NCBI GenBank assembly: GCA_021846145.1
Contig: JAJZCJ010000214.1
Coordinates: 1 to 5,554 of the forward strand
Origin: Bacillota bacterium
GTDB taxonomy: Bacteria; Bacillota; Bacilli; Alicyclobacillales; SLC66
Length of the DNA stretch: 5,554 nucleotides
Reading direction: 5' to 3'
The notes under the pieces were generated by a model that had not been told where the DNA came from, did not search any database, and worked only from the letters and a program-made list of their open reading frames with translations. Numbering within the stretch: position 1 is the first letter of the stretch; every line of letters starts with the position of its first letter. A program made the translations under genes and the position numbers. Of the stretch, positions 1-5,398 are shown one piece after another.

Positions 1-215
1 CGCTGATCAATGTTCACATCTTCACAATGATAGGTTTGATTATCGGGGAATTTTTGGCACAAATCATCAGGACCCGCCACCAGCATTATTTCCGTGTCCG
101 GTGTTTGCCGCAGGCTTTGATGAACACGGGTCATATTCTCAGCAAATTCTGGAGAATACCCCATGCCACGATAACCAATCAGGCATAGTAGATGATGCCC
201 CCGCAACGCAATCAT
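1..215 (-). CDS. DUF1284-family protein, 5' part (runs off left edge)
   Basis: This is the N-terminal 71 codons of a minus-strand gene cut by the window edge. The translation begins MIALRGHHLLCLIGYRGMGY and continues with SPEFAENM; the HHLLC...GYRGxGYSPEF signature is the hallmark of the DUF1284 family as I recall it. These are small cytosolic proteins of unknown function, rich in conserved cysteines and sometimes suspected of binding an iron-sulfur cluster or metal. Cysteines seen here are C11, C53 (DDLCQKFPD) and C64 (YHCED). From memory the family usually has a C-x-x-C-P pattern at the second site; here the second Cys of that pair is Phe. The ATG at 213-215 has a perfect AGGAGG (224-229) 8 nt upstream, which fixes the start. 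It lies 24 nt after the stop of the small membrane ORF and is probably co-transcribed with it from the promoter at 426-454. The role is unknown; the family call is fairly secure. Confidence 0.8.
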   Translation of the reverse strand, partial: MIALRGHHLLCLIGYRGMGYSPEFAENMTRVHQSLRQTPDTEIMLVAGPDDLCQKFPDNQTYHCEDVNIDQ

Positions 216-223
216 GTCACCAT

Positions 224-229
224 CCTCCT
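224..229 (-). promoter_or_regulatory. Shine-Dalgarno site of the DUF1284 gene
   Basis: Perfect AGGAGG on the minus strand, 8 nt before the ATG at 215. It decides the start of the truncated gene. Confidence 0.8.
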
Positions 230-239
230 CATATTCCGA

Positions 240-368
240 TTATTTATCAGCCACCGCTGTAATGATGACAAGTAGGGAACCCGCCAGAAACAAGATGCCC
301 GTGGCGATTTTTAAGATTTGTATAGTACTCATTCCTGCATTTATCACACCCGGCTTATTGTCCATCAT
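240..368 (-). CDS. 42-residue single-pass membrane miniprotein
   Basis: A short reading frame: MMDNKPGVINAG, then MSTIQILKIATGILFLAGSL and a tail ending ITAVADK. I do not recognise it. Residues about 18-39 form one hydrophobic helix long enough to cross the membrane, preceded by a short polar N-terminus and ending in Asp-Lys. Two adjacent ATG codons (368 and 365) follow GAGGG at 374-378, at 5 and 8 nt spacing. A third in-frame ATG at 332 has AGGA only 1 nt away and is less likely. A consensus promoter (-10 at 426-431) lies about 50 nt upstream of the start. The stop is 24 nt before the DUF1284 start, so the two probably share a transcript. Promoter, SD and membrane segment together make it likelier to be real than a random ORF, but I cannot see conservation. 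It could be a regulatory or stress-related membrane peptide; that is a guess. Confidence 0.5.
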   Translation of the reverse strand: MMDNKPGVINAGMSTIQILKIATGILFLAGSLLVIITAVADK

Positions 369-425
369 TCGATCCCTCTTTCTAGAGTAGCCATGTTGAG
401 TAAATCGTCAATCGTGTACTCTCTT

Positions 426-454
426 ATTATATTCATGGTCACTGACACCGTCAT
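426..454 (-). promoter_or_regulatory. Promoter for the miniprotein-DUF1284 unit
   Basis: On the minus strand, ATGACG (-35, 449-454; four of six consensus bases) is separated by 17 bp from a perfect TATAAT (-10, 426-431). Transcription would begin near 419, giving a leader of about 50 nt. A second, poorer candidate is TTGACG at 406-411 with no good -10. The spacer contains the imperfect dyad GGTGTCAGTGACC, a possible but unproven operator. Confidence 0.55.
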
Positions 455-469
455 ACGCATACGACCGGT
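447..469 (-). terminator. Weak hairpin after the permease gene
   Basis: Minus-strand RNA could pair ACC(G)GTCGTA with TATGACGGT around a TGCG loop: about 9 bp with one bulged G and one G-U pair, starting 14 nt past the permease stop. No U-tract follows, so it is not a standard intrinsic terminator, and it overlaps the -35 of the next promoter. It could slow readthrough or merely be chance. Confidence 0.25.
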
Positions 470-482
470 ACATTCACGACAC

Positions 483-1913
483 CTACCACAGACCGAGAAT
501 TTTCCACCATAAACTGCCCACCACTAACCAAATGATAATATTCACGATGGAAATAACAAACCCCAGCGTCCACCATTTCGCCTGTGGCACATAACCGGTA
601 CCGAAAAATACTGGCGATGTCCCTGCGCCATAATGGGTGGTAGCGGCAAATAGATTACTAAAGAAAGCGAGCAGCAAGGCCGCGATCATAGGCGGCGCTC
701 CAGCTGCCACCATCACCACCAAAAATGCGGCAAACATAGCACTAATATGTGCCGTACTGCTCGCAAAAAAGTAATGGCTATAGAAGTATATCAGCAATAA
801 AATGATCGACGATAACACCCAAGGCATGCCGCTGACAGAATGCTTGATCAATTGGCCAAACCAAGCGATCAAACCTAGCTTATCAAGATACGTAGCCATC
901 ATCACCACAGCCGCAAACCACGTCAAGGTATCCCAAGCACCTTGTTCTTTTTTCACATCATCCCATGTCAACACTTGCGACAACAGCAGCACCGCCAAAC
1001 CGATAAAAGCGGTCGTCGTCGGATCAATGTTCCAACGGGTGCCAAAAATCCACAAAATAAGTACGATGACAAACACGAGTAGCATGTAGATTTCTGAACG
1101 TTTGAGTGCACCCATGGCCTTCAGTTTTTCATTGGCTAACGCAAACGCGTCAGGCGTTTCTTTAATTTCAGGCGGATACATTTTATAAAGCAGATAAGGA
1201 ACCACCAGTAAACTCACCAAACCAGGCACCGCGGCGGCAATCGCCCAACCAGCCCAAGTGATATTCACACCTGCTACATCTTTTGCCAGCTTTGCACTCA
1301 AGGGGTTAGCCGCCATCGCAGTCATGAACATGGCCGAGGTGATGAGGTCTCCTTGAAACCCGACTTTGATCAAAAATGCGCCAATTTTTCGCTCTGTGCC
1401 ATCCTCAGGACTAGAGCCAAACGCGGCTGACAACGAGCGAATAATCGGTAAAATAATCCCCCCTGCACGCGCTGTGTTGCTGGGTATGGCGGGGGACAAA
1501 ATCAAATCGCTGACAAGCAGGGAATAAGACAGTCCGAGCGTTTTTGTTCCAAATTTCTTCACAAATTGGTAGGCAATTCTCTCGCCTAAGCCGGTTTTGA
1601 TAAACCCACGGGAAATGAAGAAGGCAATGACAATCAGCCAAATGACGGTGTTGCCAAACCCGCTTAATGCTTCTTTGACACTGAGCGTATTGGTGACCAT
1701 GGTGACGGCAATTCCAAAGATGGCCACAGAACCCATCGGCAGCGGTTTCAAGATAAAGCCAAGAATCGTAGCTACGAAAATCGCCAACAAATGCCACGCC
1801 TGCACGCTGACCCCCGCTGGTGCCCGAATGAACCACAGGTCGATGCCAACCATCGCCGTGATGAGCAAAGGGGTCAACCGAACCTCACTTAAGATTTTTT
1901 GTTTGTCAGCCAA
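483..1913 (-). CDS. DASS-family dicarboxylate/anion permease (CitT/SodiT1-like)
   Basis: Inner-membrane carrier of the divalent anion:Na+ symporter (DASS) family, whose CitT/TtdT/SodiT1 branch moves di- and tricarboxylates such as malate, 2-oxoglutarate, succinate, tartrate or citrate. From the TTG start it has 476 residues, the usual length, and is almost wholly hydrophobic with a dozen or so membrane segments. The family substrate-loop motif SNTARAGGIILPI is at about residues 145-157; its second-half partner FASSTAHISAMF is at about 383-394; HYGAGTSPVFFGTGYVP near the C-terminus is also typical. An upstream GTG at 1937 would add eight residues (VFWGGDCA) but lacks an SD and lies only 13 nt from the predicted transcription start. 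The TTG at 1911-1913 has GGGGCGGTGA 7 nt upstream, so I prefer it. The gene follows lysR on the same strand after 122 nt and has its own promoter. The substrate cannot be read from sequence. Confidence 0.92.
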   Translation of the reverse strand: MADKQKILSEVRLTPLLITAMVGIDLWFIRAPAGVSVQAWHLLAIFVATILGFILKPLPMGSVAIFGIAVTMVTNTLSVKEALSGFGNTVIWLIVIAFFISRGFIKTGLGERIAYQFVKKFGTKTLGLSYSLLVSDLILSPAIPSNTARAGGIILPIIRSLSAAFGSSPEDGTERKIGAFLIKVGFQGDLITSAMFMTAMAANPLSAKLAKDVAGVNITWAGWAIAAAVPGLVSLLVVPYLLYKMYPPEIKETPDAFALANEKLKAMGALKRSEIYMLLVFVIVLILWIFGTRWNIDPTTTAFIGLAVLLLSQVLTWDDVKKEQGAWDTLTWFAAVVMMATYLDKLGLIAWFGQLIKHSVSGMPWVLSSIILLLIYFYSHYFFASSTAHISAMFAAFLVVMVAAGAPPMIAALLLAFFSNLFAATTHYGAGTSPVFFGTGYVPQAKWWTLGFVISIVNIIIWLVVGSLWWKILGLW

Positions 1914-1920
1914 CGCACAG

Positions 1921-1930
1921 TCACCGCCCC
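1921..1930 (-). promoter_or_regulatory. SD deciding the TTG start of the permease
   Basis: GGGGCGGTGA on the minus strand differs by one base from the extended anti-SD complement GGAGGTGA and sits 7 nt before the TTG at 1913. The GTG alternative at 1937 has only AT-rich sequence upstream. Confidence 0.6.
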
Positions 1931-1956
1931 AAAACACATGAATGTAATTTTTAGGA

Positions 1957-1986
1957 ATTATACACCTTTCCCACGGTATGAATCAA
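1957..1986 (-). promoter_or_regulatory. Promoter of the permease gene
   Basis: On the minus strand, TTGATT (-35, 1981-1986; four of six) and a perfect TATAAT (-10, 1957-1962) are separated by 18 bp. Transcription would start near 1950, giving a leader of about 37 nt to the TTG start. This means the permease need not depend on readthrough from lysR. Confidence 0.6.
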
Positions 1987-2015
1987 AAAAAACAGTCTTC
2001 CATAAATATGCATTT
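1984..2015 (-). terminator. Possible weak terminator after lysR
   Basis: A run of eight T (minus strand, 1984-1991) lies about 45 nt past the lysR stop. Just before it the RNA can form only a poor stem, either CAGT with ACTG or TTCCA with TGGAA around a large AT-rich loop. The U-tract fits an intrinsic terminator; the stem does not fit well. Confidence 0.25.
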
Positions 2016-2035
2016 CACACTGGAACATCAATGGC

Positions 2036-2902
2036 TCAATAGTGCCCGCGCACCCACTCGATGAACTCCGTCAAAGCAAGATCATCCTGCCGTGCGCGGT
2101 GAACGGCCAACAATGACGGGCGCGTCAACTTGCCATCGGCCACATCCTGCGCAGTCAAGCGCTTGCTGAAAATCTCCTCGTGCACCGTCCGCTCAGGCAA
2201 AAAAGCAACGCCTAAATCTTGCATCACCATCTGCTTTACAGCACTGATACTGTCGAGTTCCATGGTCGTATGGACACGCACCCCAGCGCGGGCCAAAAAA
2301 CTTTCCACGCGAAGGCGAAATGGAGCATCCGAATCGCCAAAAGCGATCAACTCCTGATTCCCCCAGTGATCAAACCCTGGAAAATTCTTCGCCCATGGGT
2401 GATGAGGATGAGTAATGAGAAGCACCCGATCCACACCAAGATCCACATGCAGGATACCCGGATGCGCCATTTCGTGGCCTATGAACGCTACGTCCGCAAC
2501 TCCGGACAACAGCGCATGGATCGACTCGGGAAATAGTAAAGATCGCACGTAACAGCGAAATGCCTTGCGTACCTTGCGATATCCGCTGATGAGCCGCGGC
2601 AGTTCATACGAAGCGAACGCCTTGCCCGCAACAATTCGGAGGGGGGGAGCCTGTTGCACCTGACGTGAGAACTCCTGCATCTGCTCAACAATAGAGGTGG
2701 CGGTGGATACAAAACGCTCTCCCACTGCAGTCAGAACGACACCACCGGAATGGCGGGTAAACAGTTCGGTGCCAAGATCATTCTCCAATTGCCGTATCCT
2801 GTGCGTCAGTGTCGATTGCGCGACAAATAACGCTTCGGCTGCACTGCGCAGCGAACCGTATCGAACCACAACCAAAAACGATTCGAGCTGATCTAGTTTC
2901 AA
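2036..2902 (-). CDS. LysR-type transcriptional regulator
   Basis: A 288-residue cytosolic DNA-binding regulator of normal length for LysR. Residues 1-60 are the winged helix-turn-helix: MKLDQLESFLVVV, the helix pair GSLRSAAEALFVAQSTLTHRIRQLE, then DLGTELFTR and a basic/Val-rich wing. A linker helix (about 61-86) leads to the periplasmic-binding-protein-like effector domain (about 87-288), with the typical late motif VKQMVMQDLGVAFLPERTV at 222-240. The start is TTG at 2900-2902, 8 nt after a perfect AGGAGG (2911-2916); there is no competing ATG. It is divergent from the methyltransferase-VOC gene, the classic arrangement for a LysR regulator and its target, and it also lies directly upstream of the permease on the same strand. 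An inverted repeat in the divergent region overlaps its presumed promoter, as expected for autoregulation. The ligand is unknown. Confidence 0.93.
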   Translation of the reverse strand: MKLDQLESFLVVVRYGSLRSAAEALFVAQSTLTHRIRQLENDLGTELFTRHSGGVVLTAVGERFVSTATSIVEQMQEFSRQVQQAPPLRIVAGKAFASYELPRLISGYRKVRKAFRCYVRSLLFPESIHALLSGVADVAFIGHEMAHPGILHVDLGVDRVLLITHPHHPWAKNFPGFDHWGNQELIAFGDSDAPFRLRVESFLARAGVRVHTTMELDSISAVKQMVMQDLGVAFLPERTVHEEIFSKRLTAQDVADGKLTRPSLLAVHRARQDDLALTEFIEWVRGHY

Positions 2903-2910
2903 GTCAATGG

Positions 2911-2916
2911 CCTCCT
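2911..2916 (-). promoter_or_regulatory. SD deciding the TTG start of lysR
   Basis: AGGAGG on the minus strand, 8 nt before TTG at 2902. It supports a TTG start with no residues missing from the helix-turn-helix domain. Confidence 0.75.
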
Positions 2917-2921
2917 GCGAT

Positions 2922-2953
2922 CGAAATTATGCATCACATCTGACTAAATTTCG
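2922..2953. promoter_or_regulatory. Inverted repeat in the divergent region (candidate LysR operator)
   Basis: CGAAATT (2922-2928) and AATTTCG (2947-2953) are exact 7-bp inverted arms separated by 18 bp. On the minus strand they overlap a candidate lysR promoter: -10 CATAAT at 2926-2931 and a poor -35, ACGAAA, at 2949-2954. On the plus side the right arm adjoins the -35 region of the methyltransferase promoter. LysR regulators bind interrupted dyads in such divergent regions and often repress themselves; that this dyad is the site is inference. Confidence 0.4.
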
Positions 2954-2970
2954 TGCACACGGCGGATAAT
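2940..2970 (+). promoter_or_regulatory. Candidate promoter of the methyltransferase-VOC gene
   Basis: GATAAT (2965-2970) matches five of six -10 bases. The best -35 is CTGACT (2940-2945; four of six), at a long 19-bp spacing. A weak basal promoter needing an activator would suit a LysR target. Transcription would begin near 2977. Confidence 0.35.
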
Positions 2971-3008
2971 TCCTGCTGTAAAGTCAAGATACAGAAAGGG
3001 TGATCACC

Positions 3009-4184
3009 ATGAACCAAAGAGACGAATTGAAAAAGCAGGCCGTACAAGAGCAGTTTGGAAGCCACGCTACTTCTTATGTAACTAGCGCGGGGCACGCCAA
3101 GGGAACTGATTTGGATGAGATCGTTTCCTGGCTCGAACCCGCGTCAAACGATCTGGCTCTTGATATCGCAACCGGTGGCGGCCACATGGCCAACGCCCTG
3201 TCGCCCCAGGTACGACAAGTCATTGCGCTTGACCTGACACGGCCAATGCTGGACGCAGCACAGTCGCACGCCCGCAAATTAGGTCTTGACAACCTCCTCT
3301 ACGTCGTTGGGGATGCGGAGAAATTGCCATTTGCAGATGAGTCATTTGAACTGGTCACATGCCGAATTGCGCCACATCACTTTCCACACCCGGAGCGATT
3401 TGTTCAGGAGGTGGCCCGCGTACTCAAGCGCGGTGGCCGCTTTGCACTTACGGACAATGTAGCTCCAGAAGACGAAAAAGCCGCTCACTTTCTTAACGAA
3501 GTTGAGCAAATGCGCGATCTGAGCCACGTCCAAAACGTTCCTGTAAGCATTTGGAGAATGTGGTTGACGAACGCTGGTCTGACTGTGGATCGTGAGAAAC
3601 AATGGTCAAAAGAGCTCGCTTTTCCCGATTGGGTGGCACGTACCGCAGATTCACAAGAACAGCAACACGCGGTGGAGCAACATCTGCTCACAGCGGATAC
3701 CACGTTCAAAGAACGATTTGCCATCCATGTCGAACACGGTCGCGTGATATCGTTTTCCACGGATCAATGGTTGGCATTTTGTCAAAAAGGAATAGTGAAG
3801 TCCACGCCGCCACTACAAAATTTCTGGATTTCTGGGTTGGATCACGTGCAACTTGCTGCGCCGACAGGATGCGAATCGGAAGCGAGACACTTCTTCGGCG
3901 TCATTCTTGGCATGAAAGAAATCACGAAGCCCGAAGAGCTGCGTAAACGGGGAGGGGTTTGGTTTCAGTGCGGAGTTCACCAGATCCACATTGGCGTTGA
4001 TCCCTACTTCGTTGCCGCCAAGAAGGCTCATCCCGCAATCCATGTCAAAGAATTACCTATACTCATGGAACGACTCATAAGTTATGGGATTTCCGTTACC
4101 AACGATGAATTACTCCCAGGAGCAAAACGTTTTTACGCGAATGATCCATTTGGCAATAGACTAGAGTTTCTCGAATGGAAATAA
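3009..4184 (+). CDS. SAM-dependent methyltransferase fused to a VOC/glyoxalase domain
   Basis: A 391-residue cytosolic protein with two complete domains. Residues about 10-263 are a class I SAM methyltransferase of the UbiE/YcgJ-like kind: SAM-binding loop LDIATGGGH at 51-59, acidic post-motif residue D75 in ALDLTRPM, GDAEKLPF at 101-108, and ELVTCRIAPHHFPHP at 114-128. The acceptor substrate is unknown. After a linker of about 12 residues, residues 276-391 form a VOC-superfamily domain starting GLDHVQLAAP and ending NDPFGNRLEFLEW. H279, H327, H345 and E386 fall where VOC enzymes place metal ligands, so a metal site is plausible. The ATG at 3009 is preferred because AGAAAGGG (2993-3000) lies 8 nt upstream; the GTG at 3000 overlaps this SD. 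Homologues of both halves usually occur as separate proteins, and the junction carries traces of a former or hidden stop/start. It is divergent from lysR and convergent with the EamA gene. Confidence 0.88.
   Translation: MNQRDELKKQAVQEQFGSHATSYVTSAGHAKGTDLDEIVSWLEPASNDLALDIATGGGHMANALSPQVRQVIALDLTRPMLDAAQSHARKLGLDNLLYVVGDAEKLPFADESFELVTCRIAPHHFPHPERFVQEVARVLKRGGRFALTDNVAPEDEKAAHFLNEVEQMRDLSHVQNVPVSIWRMWLTNAGLTVDREKQWSKELAFPDWVARTADSQEQQHAVEQHLLTADTTFKERFAIHVEHGRVISFSTDQWLAFCQKGIVKSTPPLQNFWISGLDHVQLAAPTGCESEARHFFGVILGMKEITKPEELRKRGGVWFQCGVHQIHIGVDPYFVAAKKAHPAIHVKELPILMERLISYGISVTNDELLPGAKRFYANDPFGNRLEFLEWK
3784..3801 (+). other. Methyltransferase/VOC junction with cryptic stop-start
   Basis: The junction has a run of five A (3784-3788) followed by GGAATAGTGAAG. 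In the present frame it reads Gln-Lys-Gly-Ile-Val-Lys. With one A fewer the methyltransferase would end Gln-Lys-Glu then TAG TGA, and the VOC domain could begin at GTG 3795-3797, which overlaps that stop (TAGTGA) with AAAAAGGA just upstream. The GTG is in frame with the VOC domain as it stands, so some independent translation of the VOC domain is also possible. Confidence 0.45.
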
Positions 4185-4195
4185 GAACAAATGAA

Positions 4196-5164
4196 TCAGT
4201 CGATAGACATGCTATTTTCCGCTTCAACGACTTTGGAACGGCCTTTCCGATTGATTTGCCAAACCCCTACCATCATCAATGCAGCCCCCACAAGCTGCGT
4301 CATCGTCAAGGTTTCACCAAGCACGAATCCGGCGATAATCAGCGCGGATACTGGCACAAAATACATAAAAACAGAAGCGCGCGATGGCCCAATCCGATGA
4401 ACACCCAGATAATAAAACCAATTGGCAAGCACACTAGAAAAGAGAGCAAGATACCCTTCGTTTGCCCAAAATTTCCAGCTTAAACTCGACCAGTTCAGAT
4501 GAATCAATTGTGGAAACGCAATCGCACCAAGCACCATAGACCCAAACACCATCGCATACGTCATCACCAAGAACGGATCTACCCGACTGGTGATTCGCTT
4601 GCTTAGCAAGGTATTAATCGCCCACAATACGGCAGACGCTAGGAACATCCCGTCCCCGATCATTCGGTGCATGCCACTAGGGGTGCGCAAAAACACAATG
4701 GCCGAAAAAAAGATCATCGCGCCAATTAGCGTAATAAAAAGCCCAATCGTCTGATTTCTCCTAAATCGTTCTTTTAAAAATAGCCCTGCCAAAATGATAG
4801 TAATCGCAGGACTCAGTGTGGGAATGATCATGCTTCCATCAGAGGCTTGCGATAAGACCAATCCGCCAAAAAAGAAAAAATTGTAGCCTGTCACACCCAC
4901 CAGACCCAAAATAACGGTGTCCCGCCAAGCTGTTTTTGGGGTGGCGACAAAATTAGGGTTACGCGCCTTTTGAATAAGAATCATCACCACGCCCACGATC
5001 GCACCGAGACCAAATCGAAAAAAAGCAGCGACCACAGGGGGAGCAGAATTTTCGGCTACTTTTGAAAATACAAATGCACTGCCCCAAAAAATCGCAGTGA
5101 GTGTTAGTAATACATAGGTTCCTGATTTTCCTCTGCTGACTGTGTTATCTGCTTGCCGTTGCAT
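4196..5164 (-). CDS. EamA/DMT-superfamily transporter (drug/metabolite exporter)
   Basis: A 322-residue integral membrane protein with two tandem EamA domains (about residues 17-154 and 170-304), each of five membrane helices, the standard ten-helix DMT exporter layout. Diagnostic segments are AIFWGSAFVFSK at 24-35; PTLSPAITIILAGLFLKER at 115-133, ending domain 1; and FVPVSALIIAGFVLGET at 269-285, the matching end of domain 2. Members export amino acids, nucleosides, drugs or other metabolites; the substrate is not predictable here. I choose ATG 5162-5164 because AGGGGG (5171-5176) is 6 nt upstream. An upstream in-frame ATG at 5203 would add 13 polar residues but has no SD. Its 3' end faces the methyltransferase-VOC gene with only 11 bp between stops. 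The tail after the last helix is charged (RKGRSKVVEAE), consistent with a cytosolic C-terminus. Confidence 0.92.
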   Translation of the reverse strand: MQRQADNTVSRGKSGTYVLLTLTAIFWGSAFVFSKVAENSAPPVVAAFFRFGLGAIVGVVMILIQKARNPNFVATPKTAWRDTVILGLVGVTGYNFFFFGGLVLSQASDGSMIIPTLSPAITIILAGLFLKERFRRNQTIGLFITLIGAMIFFSAIVFLRTPSGMHRMIGDGMFLASAVLWAINTLLSKRITSRVDPFLVMTYAMVFGSMVLGAIAFPQLIHLNWSSLSWKFWANEGYLALFSSVLANWFYYLGVHRIGPSRASVFMYFVPVSALIIAGFVLGETLTMTQLVGAALMMVGVWQINRKGRSKVVEAENSMSID

Positions 5165-5170
5165 CAAGAA

Positions 5171-5176
5171 CCCCCT
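5171..5176 (-). promoter_or_regulatory. SD deciding the EamA start
   Basis: AGGGGG on the minus strand, 6 nt before ATG 5164. It favours this start over ATG 5203, which has none. Confidence 0.6.
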
Positions 5177-5177
5177 G

Positions 5178-5199
5178 TCACTATATGTGATCGTGTCAC
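5178..5199. repeat. Alternating TCAC/GTGA half-sites before the EamA gene
   Basis: TCAC (5178-5181), GTGA (5187-5190) and TCAC (5196-5199) alternate at an exact 9-bp period, forming two overlapping inverted repeats with 5-bp spacers; GTCAC is also repeated directly at 18 bp. It lies in the leader between the candidate promoter and the SD, where a repressor could act. The half-sites are short, so chance is possible. Confidence 0.35.
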
Positions 5200-5226
5200 C
5201 CATTCATTAAGATATCGCGACAAGTG

Positions 5227-5254
5227 TTGATACATTTCGCGTTCCCTATGACAA
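5227..5254 (-). promoter_or_regulatory. Candidate promoter of the EamA gene
   Basis: On the minus strand, TTGTCA (-35, 5249-5254; five of six) and TATCAA (-10, 5227-5232; four of six) are 16 bp apart. Transcription would begin near 5220, giving a leader of about 55 nt. A TATAGT at 5181-5186 is a rival -10 without a good -35. Confidence 0.35.
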
Positions 5255-5291
5255 ATTCGATAAACAAGTACACGCTATCATTTTACCATTT

Positions 5292-5345
5292 TTAGTGACC
5301 CATCGGAATAATCTCGTATAATTCCGTAACTGCTTCCTTTGTCAT
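5292..5345 (-). CDS. Doubtful 17-residue ORF
   Basis: ATG at 5345 opens MTKEAVTELYEIIPMGH and stops. GGGAG (5351-5355) lies 5 nt upstream, a usable SD. There is no membrane segment, no recognised family and no clear promoter. It overlaps a 23-bp near-palindrome. It may be a leader peptide, a remnant of a longer gene, or chance. Confidence 0.15.
   Translation of the reverse strand: MTKEAVTELYEIIPMGH
5304..5326. repeat. 23-bp near-palindrome
   Basis: CGGAAT at 5304-5309 mirrors ATTCCG at 5321-5326, and two further inner pairs match, for 8 of 11 symmetric positions. The right half includes TATAAT on the plus strand (5317-5322), but no matching -35 is evident. It has the shape of a dimeric regulator operator; no regulator can be named. 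Confidence 0.4.
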
Positions 5346-5398
5346 TCCATCTCCCGTTACAGAAAACTTACCTAAACTCACTCAGGCTCATTTTCTAC

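Larger units (their letters stand above)
5204..5398. other. Intergenic region upstream of the EamA gene
   Basis: About 200 bp without a convincing gene. It holds the candidate EamA promoter (5227-5254), the 23-bp near-palindrome and the doubtful 17-codon ORF. The stretch 5346-5398 shows nothing I can name. Confidence 0.5.

Noticed and set aside
318..512. 64-codon plus-strand ORF
   Set aside because: It lies antisense to the miniprotein start and its promoter, has no SD and gives a composition unlike a real protein.
1411..1941. Long alternative frames over the permease 5' half (141 codons minus, 114 codons plus)
   Set aside because: They are shadows of the permease gene, without SD or recognisable domains.
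3602..3946. 114-codon plus-strand ORF inside the methyltransferase-VOC gene
   Set aside because: It is an out-of-frame shadow crossing both domains. It does not represent the VOC frame and is not evidence for the split-gene idea.
4175..4483. Plus-strand ORFs antisense to the EamA C-terminus
   Set aside because: They overlap a clear membrane protein gene on the other strand and have no family features.
2036..5203. A new defence or biosynthetic system linking regulator, methyltransferase-VOC and exporter
   Set aside because: There are no nuclease, helicase, toxin, NRPS/PKS or CRISPR components. All the genes are common families and the exporter lies on the opposite strand with its own leader.
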